64,000 nt of DNA from Curtobacterium sp. MCLR17_036. GTDB lineage: Bacteria > Actinomycetota > Actinomycetes > Actinomycetales > Microbacteriaceae. Made by a program: the position numbers and the translations under genes. Shown in pieces: positions 51,782-60,364 of the stretch; position 1 is the first letter of the stretch, and each line of letters starts with the position of its first letter. The notes under the pieces are model-generated. The model was not told where the DNA came from, made no database searches, and saw nothing but the letters and a program-made list of their open reading frames with translations. Location of the stretch: contig NZ_CP126269.1 in the NCBI RefSeq assembly GCF_003234445.2, positions 1,488,001 through 1,552,000 on the forward strand. Reading direction: 5' to 3'.

Positions 51782-52834
51782 TCAGCCTGCCGCCGACTCC
51801 AACAGGTCTGCGTACCGACGGCTGAGGGCGTACGGAGCCAGCCGTCGGCTGAACCGCTCCGCGCCCCCGGGGCTGGGCGCCGATGCGCCCAGCACCTCAG
51901 CGAGCGACGACGCCGGTTCGGCGGTGTCGAACCACCGCGCCCACTCTTCGTCGCCGAACTCCACGCGCAGGTGCGGCTCGTCGGGCAGCACCGAGGGGAG
52001 CCCGAACGACGCTGCGAGGTGCAGGGCGCCGGAGTTGAGCACCCGGCGGTAGGGGAACACGGCGACGTCGGCGGCTCGGAACCACCGTTGGACGTCGACG
52101 TCCGCGACGTGGTCGTGCTCGCGCACGGCGCGGACGTCGTCGCCGAGCATGAGGTCGATCGCTTCACGGTCCCGGGCGGAGGTCCGACCGGCGAGCAGGA
52201 GCACCGGCCGCTCCGTCGGAGCGACCCGCCGGACGGCGTCCACCAGCACGTCGAGGCCCTTGTACGGGCGCATCTGCCCGAACGCCAGCACGGCTCGGTC
52301 GCCCTCGTCGATACCGAGTGACGCGCGCGCGTCGGCGCGGGTCATCGTCGACGGGTAGACGCCCTGGTAGCTCGGGTGGGGGATGTGGACGACCTTCGCC
52401 GGGTCGAGCCTGTAGAAGTCGCCGACTGCGTCGGGAGTCGCCTGGTTCATGACGTGCACGACGTCGGCGCTGTCGGCCAGCCAGCCGGCCAGTTCGCGCT
52501 CGAGGTCCAGGTGTCGGGCGTCGTGGGGGAGCACGTTGTGGACGGTCCAGACGAGGCTCGCGCCCCGCCCGCGTGCCCCGTCCACGGCGGCGCGGAAGCG
52601 ATCGAGCCGAGCCCGTGCCTGGACCAGGTCGTCGTTCTCGCGTTGCACGATCGGGGACGTCCAGTGCACGTGGACGACGTCACCGGTGCCGAGCCGGCCG
52701 AGGTGCTGCTCCAGCTGCTCCAGGCGCAGGCTCTCGAGGACGTTCCAGCCGCGGGCCCGCGGGGCCAGCAGCATCAGGTTCAGGTAGGGGTTGTCCCGGT
52801 AGGCCGGGAACACCGCGAGGGAGCGATCGGGCAC
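51782..52834 (-). CDS. GT4-like glycosyltransferase
   Basis: A 350-residue GT-B protein. The N-terminal half has LVWTVHNVLPHDARHLDLE; the C-terminal half has VLAFGQMRPYKGLDVLVDA, VAVFPYRRVLNSGALHLAAS and a terminal LLESAAG. It resembles GT4 enzymes that lengthen exopolysaccharides. The GTG at 52834 is 6 bases from a minus-strand TAGGAT, so the mRNA is probably leaderless. It ends exactly where the SGNH gene ends on the other strand. Confidence 0.84.
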   Translation of the reverse strand: MPDRSLAVFPAYRDNPYLNLMLLAPRARGWNVLESLRLEQLEQHLGRLGTGDVVHVHWTSPIVQRENDDLVQARARLDRFRAAVDGARGRGASLVWTVHNVLPHDARHLDLERELAGWLADSADVVHVMNQATPDAVGDFYRLDPAKVVHIPHPSYQGVYPSTMTRADARASLGIDEGDRAVLAFGQMRPYKGLDVLVDAVRRVAPTERPVLLLAGRTSARDREAIDLMLGDDVRAVREHDHVADVDVQRWFRAADVAVFPYRRVLNSGALHLAASFGLPSVLPDEPHLRVEFGDEEWARWFDTAEPASSLAEVLGASAPSPGGAERFSRRLAPYALSRRYADLLESAAG

Positions 52835-52840
52835 CGCCCG

Positions 52841-52846
52841 ATCCTA
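52841..52846 (-). promoter_or_regulatory. -10-like TAGGAT of GT4 gene (leaderless)
   Basis: Minus-strand hexamer 6 bases from the GTG at 52834. Confidence 0.5.
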
Positions 52847-52856
52847 CGGGGAGTGG

Positions 52857-53012
52857 TCAGTCCAGCGTGGCCACCACGTACTCGGCCTCGTGCAGGACGG
52901 AGCAGAACGCCCGCCCGGCGTGGTCGATCGCGTCGCGCCGACTGATGACCGCGTCGCACACCGCGCACCTGGTCGTGAAGGTCGACCGCACCGCATCGGA
53001 GAGAAGGGACAT
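52857..53012 (-). CDS. Small Cys-rich (zinc-finger-like) protein, 51 aa
   Basis: Not recognised. The protein has CAVC, then after 17 residues FCSVLH, a C-X2-C...C-X3-H pattern resembling small TRASH/treble-clef zinc sites. The ATG at 53012 has GGATG-like sequence 5 bases upstream; an open frame continues upstream but changes character. It lies between two minus-strand glycosyltransferase genes, close to the GT4 gene promoter. Confidence 0.5.
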   Translation of the reverse strand: MSLLSDAVRSTFTTRCAVCDAVISRRDAIDHAGRAFCSVLHEAEYVVATLD

Positions 53013-53113
53013 GCGGACATCCTGCGCGCCGGAGGTGAACGGCAGGCTTCGCCCACCTCCGAGCCGGGTGAACGATGCCGAAGAACCCGCCCCGGACGCG
53101 AGGGGGGCTCGCG

Positions 53114-55696
53114 TCAGGACCCTCCGAGCGCCTCGACGACCTGGTCCGCGGAGCCGGACACCGCGGCGGCGAAGTCCTGCTCGGTGACGACCTGCCCCGC
53201 AGCGAGCCACACGACGTTGCGGGCACCGGGTTGCGGCACCCAGACCGGTCCGTCGCCGCGGCCGCCGACCAGGATCGTCACGTCGTCGAGCGACGCGGAG
53301 CCCCGGTACCAGGACGTCGGCAGGTCCACCTGCACGTCGTGGCCGGCTGCTCCGAGCCGGCCGACGAGCGCGGTGACGTCGTCACTGCGCGAGCCGTCGT
53401 GCTTCACCGCGATCCGCAGCGCCGCGCCGGCCGCTTCCCGGTGGTCCCGGACGACGAGGGGCCGCGAGGACCGCACCATGACGGCGTGCCCCTTCGGCAG
53501 CCCCGGCTCGACGCCGAGCCAGCGCAGGCCGGCCGCCTCGTACCGCGGGGCGGCGTCGGCGTCGGGGTAGCGTCCGCGCCAGCGTTCGTCGAAGACGCGC
53601 CGGTTGTCGATCCGGGCGTCGTCGCGTCCGGGGGAGCGGCTCTCGTGGTGCACGACCACGGACGAGGGCACGACGGCGAACGACGAGCCGGTCGGGGACG
53701 ACGCCAGGGCACGGAGGCAGAGGTCGACGTCCTCGAGCCCGTTGGCGTACACCGGGTCGAACCCGTGCCAGCGGATCAGGTCGGCGGCGCGGAAGGCTGC
53801 GGCGGCGGCGGTGATCGCCGCGAAGCGACGGTCTGCCGGGTCGGCGAACGCCCGCGGAGCGTCGTACCGGGGGTGGTCGCCGAGGAAGTGCCACGGCAGG
53901 ACCTTGTCGCCGCCGAAGACGGTGCCGGCGGCCTGCACGACTCCGTCGGGGTAGACGAGCAGGGGCTGGGCGCCGAGGACGGTCGGGTCGTCGAGCGCGG
54001 CGACGAGCGGGCGGAGCCAGCCGGTGGTCACCTCGGTGTCGTTGTTGAGCATCACGACGGTCGCCCCGGTCGAGCGTGCCAGCCCGAGGTCGCTGCCGAG
54101 TCCGAAGTTCCGGTTCCGGTCCTCGCGCTGCAGGACCACCCGCGGGTCGTCGCCGAACCAGGCGCCGAGCACGGCGCTGACGGACCGCGGCGAGCCGTTG
54201 TCGACGACCACGACCTCGACGCGGTCGCCGTCGTGGTCGGCCGCGTGCAGCACGGCGTCGACGGCGCGTCGGGTCATCGTCCAGTCGCGGAACACCGGCA
54301 TCACCACGGACACGAGGCCGGCGTCGCGGTCCGGCGCGGCCGCGGTGAGGGCGTCCCAGTCGATGCGGTGCCGCGCGAGCGCGACCTCCTGCCACGACGC
54401 GGGTTGCGCGGACGACACCCGGCGGGGGTCGCGGACGTTGTCGTAGTCGACCCCGATGACGGGGACGTACGCGGGCACACCGAAGCGGGCACCGATGCGC
54501 AGCAGCCACTCCCAGTCGATCCAGCGGCGGAGGGTCTCGTCGAAGGGTCCGACCGCGGCGGCGACGTCCCGGCGCACGACGAGGGCGTTGAGGTCGATGA
54601 AGTTGCCGGCGAGCAGGTCCTCGAGCGTGCCGTCCTCGCCGCGGTACGTCTCGACCGGCGCGGTGGAGTCGTCGGCGTTGTTCGCGCCGACCATGCGCAC
54701 GCCGGTGTGCACACCGGGTCCGTCGGACTCGAGCAGGACGGCGAGGGCCGCGGACAGGTGCGCCGGGCGCCAGGTGTTGTCGGCGTCGAGGAACGCGACG
54801 AAGTCGCCGCGGACGGCGGCGAGCCCGGTGTTCCTGGCCGCGCCGGCTCCGCCGTTGTCGCGTTCGAGCAGCCGGATCCGGGGCTCGCCCTCGGCGCGAC
54901 TGCGGACGACGTCGACCGTGTCGTCCCCGGATCCGTCGTCGACGACGAGCAGCTCCCAGTTGGTGTGCTCCTGCGCGCGGACCGAGTCGATGGCCGCGCC
55001 GACGACGTCGGCTCGGCGGTGCACCGGCATCACGATCGAGACGAGCGGCTGCTCGGCGGCACGTCGCGCTGCACCGCGCGGCGAGCGTGCGAGCACCTCG
55101 GCGGTGTCGGGGCCGTCCCAGGTCGGCCGGTAGCGGCGCCGGGTGCGGTGCTGCGCCTCGGCGAACGCGCGGGCCGCCGACACGGCCGACGCGCGTGCGG
55201 CGCCCCAGGTGGGTGCCGGGCCACGTCGGCCGGGAGGCACGGGGAGCGTGGTCGCGTCCGTCGCGTTCCGCAGGAAGTGACGGAGCGCGTCGAGGGTGGA
55301 CGACGGACGGTCCGCTGCGGGCAGCGAGGCGGCGTACACGCCGGCGTCGAACAGCGGACCGGTCTGGAAGAGCTCGGGACCCTCCTGGTGCAGGGCGTCG
55401 TACCAGGACATCGTCGGCACGGGCTGGTGCTCGCGCATCCACTCGTGCTCGACCAGCGGGCTCAGGGAGAGACCGCGCCGACCGTCGTTGTGCACGTAGA
55501 ACGTGATCGCCTCGTCGTCGCTCGGGAACGTGCGGCCGGTCTGCGCCTCGAGGTACGCGCGGTCGGTGATCCCGAACTCGCCGATCCGGCGCGCCCAGCG
55601 GTCCAGCCGATCGGTGACGGTCAGGGGCTTCTCGGGGCCGCGGAGTCCGCGGGCGAGCCGCCGTGCGACCCGGCCGAGCCCCCCGTTCTCGGCCAT
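53114..55696 (-). CDS. Large protein with two GT2 domains
   Basis: An 860-residue protein with two GT-A domains in tandem. The first, from about residue 215, has PLVSIVMPVHRRADVVGAAI, VVDDGSGDDT and AFLDADNTWR. The second, from about 455, has LVSVVMPVFRDWTMTRRAVD, VVVDNGSPRS, VMLNNDTEV and GLEDVDLCLR. The N-terminal 200 residues and last 100 have no clear family. Such two-domain enzymes often make alternating linkages in rhamnose-rich or O-antigen-like polymers. The ATG shares one base with the stop of the preceding gene (TGATG), so translation is coupled to the GT2 gene upstream. Confidence 0.87.
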   Translation of the reverse strand: MAENGGLGRVARRLARGLRGPEKPLTVTDRLDRWARRIGEFGITDRAYLEAQTGRTFPSDDEAITFYVHNDGRRGLSLSPLVEHEWMREHQPVPTMSWYDALHQEGPELFQTGPLFDAGVYAASLPAADRPSSTLDALRHFLRNATDATTLPVPPGRRGPAPTWGAARASAVSAARAFAEAQHRTRRRYRPTWDGPDTAEVLARSPRGAARRAAEQPLVSIVMPVHRRADVVGAAIDSVRAQEHTNWELLVVDDGSGDDTVDVVRSRAEGEPRIRLLERDNGGAGAARNTGLAAVRGDFVAFLDADNTWRPAHLSAALAVLLESDGPGVHTGVRMVGANNADDSTAPVETYRGEDGTLEDLLAGNFIDLNALVVRRDVAAAVGPFDETLRRWIDWEWLLRIGARFGVPAYVPVIGVDYDNVRDPRRVSSAQPASWQEVALARHRIDWDALTAAAPDRDAGLVSVVMPVFRDWTMTRRAVDAVLHAADHDGDRVEVVVVDNGSPRSVSAVLGAWFGDDPRVVLQREDRNRNFGLGSDLGLARSTGATVVMLNNDTEVTTGWLRPLVAALDDPTVLGAQPLLVYPDGVVQAAGTVFGGDKVLPWHFLGDHPRYDAPRAFADPADRRFAAITAAAAAFRAADLIRWHGFDPVYANGLEDVDLCLRALASSPTGSSFAVVPSSVVVHHESRSPGRDDARIDNRRVFDERWRGRYPDADAAPRYEAAGLRWLGVEPGLPKGHAVMVRSSRPLVVRDHREAAGAALRIAVKHDGSRSDDVTALVGRLGAAGHDVQVDLPTSWYRGSASLDDVTILVGGRGDGPVWVPQPGARNVVWLAAGQVVTEQDFAAAVSGSADQVVEALGGS

Positions 55697-57141
55697 CAGC
55701 GACGCCCCGGCAGCCGCGCGGCGACCTTGGCGATGGCCTGGCCGGTGCGGAACGAACGGCTGGCCCGCAGGTCGTCGAGCTCCCTCCGCAGCCGAGCGAC
55801 CTCGTCGGCGGTGCCGGCGGCGGCGCCGTCGGCGGCGACCAGGTCGAAGGGCAGCATCGCCGCCCGACGTTCTCCCAGTGCCGCCGCGATGCCGTCGACG
55901 GGGGCCATCAGGCTGTTCTCGACGCCTTCGCGCGCCGACTCGAGCTCGTCGAACCCGGTGACCTCGGCGAAGCGGCCGACGAGCGCCGCCAGGACGTCGC
56001 CGCCGGTGCGGTGCACGCGGGACGACCAGGGGGTGCTCGGGGTGTCCGTGCGCGCGATCACCCAGTGCAGGGCGCGACGGTTCGCCAGGACGAGCTCCGC
56101 CGGCGACGGGTCCACCATGATCGTCACCGTCACGAGGTCGTCCGGGTCCGGGTCGCCGGTCGTGACCGTCCAGGCGTCGGGGGCCGACGTGCCGGCGGGG
56201 AGCCGGGCCTCCACCGCGAAGCCGTCGCCGAACGCCAGGTCGACCTGCCGGACCCACGCCGCGGCGTCGTCGACGTACCGCAGGTCGACCGACAGCCGCG
56301 CTGCCGGACCGGCCGGCACGAGCACGTCGGCGAACCGCTCCGTGGCCGTCGTGCCGTGCCGCTGGTAGGCGGCGACGGCGTCGGGCAGGAACGGGTACCG
56401 ACGCTCGAGCTCCCGCTGGTGCGCCGCCCGGAGCGCGTTCCGGTTGCCCGAGAAGCTCTTGCCGCCGGCGTGCAGGACGAGCGCGCGGTTCGCGATCTTC
56501 GCCAGCCAGCCGTGCGCGGCGATGCGCAGGCAGTAGTCGTTCTCCTCGCCGTAGCCGGGCGCGAAGGCCTCGTCGAACAGGCCGTGCTCGGTCACGAGCG
56601 ACCGGCGGGTGAGGAAGCAGAAGCCCATCGCGACGGGCATCACCTGCGAACGGGGCAGCAGTGGCGCGATCTCGGCCCAGACCTCGCGGGTACGGGCCTC
56701 TGTGCGGGCGGCCCCGCGGTTCGTCAGCCGGTAGGGGATGCTCGCGATCGTCGCGTTGTCGCTCCGGGCGGTGACGACGCCGGTGCGGTCCTCGTCGAGC
56801 ACCTCGAGCATCGCGTCGAGGAAGCCGGCGGTGGGCACCGCGTCGCTGTTCAGCAGGAGCACGGCCTCGTCCTCGGCCCCGGGGTCCAGTTCGAGCACGG
56901 CGCGGTTGCAGGTGCCGACGAAGCCGAGGTTGCGCTCGTTGCGCTCGTACCGGAAGCCGTCGTGCCCGGCGACCCGCTCGAGCACGGCCCGCTCGATGGT
57001 GTCCGCGTCCGGACCGCAGTCGTTGAGCAGCAGCACCCGGTGCACACCGGTGTCGAGGTGCTCGAGCAGACCGTCGATGCACCGCAACAGCGACTCGAGG
57101 TCGCCGTAGATCGGCACGACGACGAGCGTGGGACGGGTCAT
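55696..57141 (-). CDS. GT2 glycosyltransferase (rhamnosyltransferase-like)
   Basis: A paralogue of the protein encoded at 37350-38807, with the same blocks: VVVPIYGDLESLLRC, LLNDCGPDADTI, NLGFVGTCNRAVLELD, LLLNSDAVP, VAMGFCFLTRR and GYGEENDYC. The 481-residue length is nearly the same. The C-terminal part includes a predicted coiled coil (VARLRRELDDLRASRSFRTG). The ATG overlaps the stop of the WsaF-like gene by 4 bases. It forms a three-gene coupled unit with that gene and the two-domain GT2 gene. Confidence 0.88.
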   Translation of the reverse strand: MTRPTLVVVPIYGDLESLLRCIDGLLEHLDTGVHRVLLLNDCGPDADTIERAVLERVAGHDGFRYERNERNLGFVGTCNRAVLELDPGAEDEAVLLLNSDAVPTAGFLDAMLEVLDEDRTGVVTARSDNATIASIPYRLTNRGAARTEARTREVWAEIAPLLPRSQVMPVAMGFCFLTRRSLVTEHGLFDEAFAPGYGEENDYCLRIAAHGWLAKIANRALVLHAGGKSFSGNRNALRAAHQRELERRYPFLPDAVAAYQRHGTTATERFADVLVPAGPAARLSVDLRYVDDAAAWVRQVDLAFGDGFAVEARLPAGTSAPDAWTVTTGDPDPDDLVTVTIMVDPSPAELVLANRRALHWVIARTDTPSTPWSSRVHRTGGDVLAALVGRFAEVTGFDELESAREGVENSLMAPVDGIAAALGERRAAMLPFDLVAADGAAAGTADEVARLRRELDDLRASRSFRTGQAIAKVAARLPGRR

Positions 57142-58496
57142 CGGGTGGTCTCCTCGTCGGTGAGGGCGGCGGCGAGGGCGACGACGGCCGCCTCGAGCGG
57201 GCCGCCGAGCCGGTCCCCGGCGAGCGGGGTCCAGCCGGTGGGGCCGTCGGCCGCGGCACGCCGGACGGCGTCCGCGACGGCGAGGCCGAGGGAGCGGGCG
57301 TCGGCGGGGACCGCGGCGAGGTTCGGGTGCAGGTCGCCGCGCGTACCGCGGAACTCGTTCGTCACGACCCGAGCGCCCGAGACCGCGCCGTCGAACGGCG
57401 GGTGGCTCGGGTGCGGGCTGTGCTGCAGCGAGAGGACGACGTTCGTCGACGCGATGAAGCGGAAGTAGTCGTCCCACGGCATGGTGCCGTGCGACACGAG
57501 CTTCACGTCGCCGCGTCCGCCGTCGAGCTCGACGTCGCCGTGCTGCTCGCCGGCCGAGTGGAACTCGACCCGGATGCCGTCGGCCGCGAGCTCCTGCACG
57601 GCCACGCGCAGGGCGGCGACGCCGAGACGGAACAGGTTGCGGTGCTTGCTCGGGCGGCCGTAGAACAGGACCCGGACGACGTCCTCGTGCTGCCGCGCTG
57701 CAGCGACCCGCTCGAGCAGGTCGAGGTCCAGGTGCGGCGCGAAGGTCTGCTCGCTCCCGACGTCGAGCCCCTCGACGTCGACGAGGTACCGGCGCAGGGG
57801 CTCCGAGTTGACGAGCATGCGGAACCCGGCACGGTAGGTCGAGGCGGCGACGGCGTACTCCGTCGACCACGGGCTGAACCCGGGCTCGTAGTCCTGCACC
57901 AGGTAGACGACGTGCTCGCGGGGGACCACCCCGGCGGTGACGGCGACGTCGAGCGGGTGCGCGGTCTTCCAGTGCGTCGCGATCCAGACGTCTTCGCGGC
58001 CGAACGTGGTGTCGAGGACGTCCTCGCGGCGGACGACCCGGACGCCGGGACGGCCGTCGACGCGGGACTCGGGGAACCGGTCGGCGATGAGCGCCTCGGC
58101 CGCGGCGGCGCTGTTGCCCGGCGTCGTCCACCGCACCATCACGACGCGGACCGGTCGGCCCAGCTGCTCGCCGAGGGCGAGTGCCACCGCGATGGCGGTC
58201 TGCACACCGGCGAACGCGGCGCCCTCGCGCAGCTCGTCGACGACGAGCACCACCTCGGGGGCCCGGTCGGCGGTCGTGATGCCGGCGATCGCCAGGCTCG
58301 TCTCGACCAGTCCCTCGAACGGTCGGGCGGTCAGCGGTGCCCGGTCGCGCTCACGGCGGGCGACGCGGACGTCCACCCGGGACACCGTGCGGCCCAGTCG
58401 TTCCCGGACGTCGTTGCGGTAGTGGCCGTCCCGGGCGTAGCGCTCGTTCACCCGGACGAGGTCGCTCACGAGGCGCCGTGCCTTCTCGAAGTTCAT
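57138..58496 (-). CDS. WsaF-like GT4 rhamnosyltransferase
   Basis: A 452-residue GT-B enzyme resembling WsaF, a beta-1,2-rhamnosyltransferase of S-layer glycans. Matching regions are EDVWIATHWKTAHPL, VYLVQDYEPGFSPWSTEY, RMLVNSEPLRRYL, VLFYGRPSKHRNLF and VVLSLQHSPHPSHPP. Rhamnose as donor is inferred from the family. The ATG at 58496 is 8 bases from a minus-strand TAACGT, and no ribosome site is present. It is first in a coupled three-gene unit and divergent from hisD. Confidence 0.87.
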   Translation of the reverse strand: MNFEKARRLVSDLVRVNERYARDGHYRNDVRERLGRTVSRVDVRVARRERDRAPLTARPFEGLVETSLAIAGITTADRAPEVVLVVDELREGAAFAGVQTAIAVALALGEQLGRPVRVVMVRWTTPGNSAAAAEALIADRFPESRVDGRPGVRVVRREDVLDTTFGREDVWIATHWKTAHPLDVAVTAGVVPREHVVYLVQDYEPGFSPWSTEYAVAASTYRAGFRMLVNSEPLRRYLVDVEGLDVGSEQTFAPHLDLDLLERVAAARQHEDVVRVLFYGRPSKHRNLFRLGVAALRVAVQELAADGIRVEFHSAGEQHGDVELDGGRGDVKLVSHGTMPWDDYFRFIASTNVVLSLQHSPHPSHPPFDGAVSGARVVTNEFRGTRGDLHPNLAAVPADARSLGLAVADAVRRAAADGPTGWTPLAGDRLGGPLEAAVVALAAALTDEETTR

Positions 58497-58504
58497 CGGC
58501 GCTC

Positions 58505-58510
58505 ACGTTA
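58505..58510 (-). promoter_or_regulatory. -10-like TAACGT of WsaF-like gene (leaderless)
   Basis: Minus-strand hexamer 8 bases from the ATG at 58496, inside the 53-base divergent gap to hisD. Confidence 0.45.
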
Positions 58511-58534
58511 CCGGGGGACGCCGGGCGCCCTCGG

Positions 58535-58540
58535 TAGGCT
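58535..58540 (+). promoter_or_regulatory. -10-like TAGGCT of hisD (leaderless)
   Basis: TAGGCT ends 9 bases before the ATG at 58550. Confidence 0.55.
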
Positions 58541-58549
58541 TGCCCCCTG

Positions 58550-59857
58550 ATGATGCAGCGAATCGACCTCCGCGGTGGCCTCCCCGCCCGCGCCGACCTC
58601 CTCCGCCTCATGCCCCGTGCCGTCGGCGACGTCTCGCACGCGGTGGACGCCGCGCGCGAGCTCGTGGACGCCGTGCGCGAGCGCGGCGCCGATGCGCTGC
58701 GCGAGCAGGCCGAGCGCTTCGACGGGGGAGCCCCCGAGCACGTCCGGGTCCCCGCCGCCGACATCGCCGCTGCCGTCGCCGGCCTGACCCCCGCCCTGCG
58801 AGGAGCCCTCGACGAGGCGATCCGCCGGGTCCGGGCCGCGAGCGCCGCACAGGTGCCCGCAGCCGCGGTCACGACGCTCGCCGACGGCGCCGAGGTGCAC
58901 CAGCGCTGGCAGCCGATGCGCCGCGTCGGGCTGTACGTGCCCGGCGGCAAGGCCGTGTACCCGTCGAGCGTCGTCATGAACGTCGTGCCGGCGCAGGTGG
59001 CCGGAGTCCGGTCGATCGCGCTCGTGTCCCCGCCGCAGCGCGACCACGGCGGCGCGGTGCACCCGACGATCCTCGCGGCCGCCGGGCTGCTCGGCATCGA
59101 CGAGGTCTACGCGATGGGCGGCGCCGGCGCGATCGGCGCGCTGGCGTACGGCGTGGCCGAGCTCGGCCTCGACCCGGTCGACCTCGTCACCGGTCCCGGC
59201 AACAACTACGTCGCCGCTGCCAAGCGCATCGTGCGCGGCACCGTCGGCATCGACTCGGAGGCCGGCGCCACCGAGATCCTCGTCATCGCCGACGAGACCG
59301 CCGACCCCGGGTTCGTCGCGGCCGACCTCGTCAGCCAGGCCGAGCACGACGAGCAGGCCGGCAGCGTGCTGGTGACGACGTCGGCGACCTTCGCCGACGC
59401 GGTGGAGGCAGCCATCCCGGAACGCACGGCGGTGCTCGGGACGGCCGCGCGCCTCCAGACCGCCCTCGACGGCCCGCAGTCCGCGATCGTCCTCGTGGAC
59501 TCGCTCGCCGACGCGGCGACCGTCAGCAACGCGTACGGCCCGGAGCACCTCGAGATCCAGACCGCGGACGACGACGCCGTGCTGGCCGACGTCGACGCGG
59601 CCGGCGCGGTCTTCGTCGGACCGAGCACGCCCGTCAGCCTCGGCGACTACCTCGCCGGATCGAACCACGTCCTGCCGACGGGCGGACAGGCGCGCTTCGG
59701 GTCGGGGCTCTCGGCGTCCACGTTCCTGCGCCCGCAGCAGGTCGTGCGGTACACGCCGGCCGCACTGCGCGATGTCGCCGACCACATCGTGGCGCTCTCG
59801 ACCGAGGAGCAGCTCCCCGCGCACGGCGCCGCCGTGACGGAACGCACGAACCGATAG
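58550..59857 (+). CDS. hisD: Histidinol dehydrogenase
   Basis: NAD-dependent oxidation of L-histidinol to L-histidine, the last two steps of histidine synthesis. The 435-residue protein has LYVPGGKAVYPSSVVMN, GGAGAIGALAYG, VTGPGNNYVAAAKR, the zinc and catalytic region SQAEHDEQAGSVL and GPSTPVSLGDYLAGSNHV. The ATG at 58550 fits the leaderless spacing; the adjacent ATG at 58553 is possible. It is not in a his operon here; nrdR follows after 12 bases. Confidence 0.96.
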   Translation: MMQRIDLRGGLPARADLLRLMPRAVGDVSHAVDAARELVDAVRERGADALREQAERFDGGAPEHVRVPAADIAAAVAGLTPALRGALDEAIRRVRAASAAQVPAAAVTTLADGAEVHQRWQPMRRVGLYVPGGKAVYPSSVVMNVVPAQVAGVRSIALVSPPQRDHGGAVHPTILAAAGLLGIDEVYAMGGAGAIGALAYGVAELGLDPVDLVTGPGNNYVAAAKRIVRGTVGIDSEAGATEILVIADETADPGFVAADLVSQAEHDEQAGSVLVTTSATFADAVEAAIPERTAVLGTAARLQTALDGPQSAIVLVDSLADAATVSNAYGPEHLEIQTADDDAVLADVDAAGAVFVGPSTPVSLGDYLAGSNHVLPTGGQARFGSGLSASTFLRPQQVVRYTPAALRDVADHIVALSTEEQLPAHGAAVTERTNR

Positions 59858-59860
59858 CCT
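59855..59860 (+). promoter_or_regulatory. -10-like TAGCCT of nrdR (leaderless)
   Basis: TAGCCT overlaps the hisD stop and ends 9 bases before the nrdR ATG. Confidence 0.5.
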
Positions 59861-59869
59861 GGGACCGAC

Positions 59870-60364
59870 ATGTTCTGCCCCTTCTGCCGCCACCCGGACT
59901 CCCGCGTCGTCGACTCGCGGACGAGCGACGACGGCACCTCGATCCGTCGACGCCGCCAGTGCCCGAACTGCGGGCGTCGCTTCTCGACCACCGAGACGGC
60001 GTCGCTCAACGTGGTGAAGCGCAACGGCGTCACCGAGCCCTTCAGCCGCGACAAGATCGTCTCCGGCGTGCGCAAGGCCTGCCAGGGGCGCCCCGTCACC
60101 GACGGCGACCTGGCGGTCCTCGCCCAGCGCGTCGAGGAGACCGTGCGGTCGTCGGGGTCGAGCCAGATCGACGCGAACGACATCGGGCTCGCGATCCTCG
60201 CGCCGCTGCGGGAGCTCGACGAGGTCGCCTACCTGCGCTTCGCGAGCGTCTACCAGGCGTTCGAGTCCCTCGAGGACTTCGAGGACGCCATCGGTCAGCT
60301 CCGCCGCGACCACCACGCGGCCGGTGCGGCCGCCGTCGCTCCCGCGGCAGGCGCTGACGCGTGA
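59870..60364 (+). CDS. nrdR: Transcriptional repressor NrdR
   Basis: Represses ribonucleotide reductase genes, sensing ATP/dATP. The zinc ribbon uses the Cys pairs in [13 protein letters not shown] and [12 protein letters not shown]. It is followed by the ATP-cone domain ([20 protein letters not shown]) and [17 protein letters not shown]. The 164-residue length is normal, with a short Ala-rich tail. pyrD overlaps its stop by 4 bases. Confidence 0.96.
   Translation: MFCPFCRHPDSRVVDSRTSDDGTSIRRRRQCPNCGRRFSTTETASLNVVKRNGVTEPFSRDKIVSGVRKACQGRPVTDGDLAVLAQRVEETVRSSGSSQIDANDIGLAILAPLRELDEVAYLRFASVYQAFESLEDFEDAIGQLRRDHHAAGAAAVAPAAGADA

Noticed and set aside
53114..57259. Single giant glycosyltransferase of about 1380 residues
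   Set aside because: The upstream part of that frame is out of frame with the real GT2 gene; a clear TGATG stop-start junction at 55694-55698 separates two genes.
37350..58496. Prophage or insertion sequence origin of the glycan island
   Set aside because: No integrase, transposase, tRNA attachment site or terminal repeat was seen.
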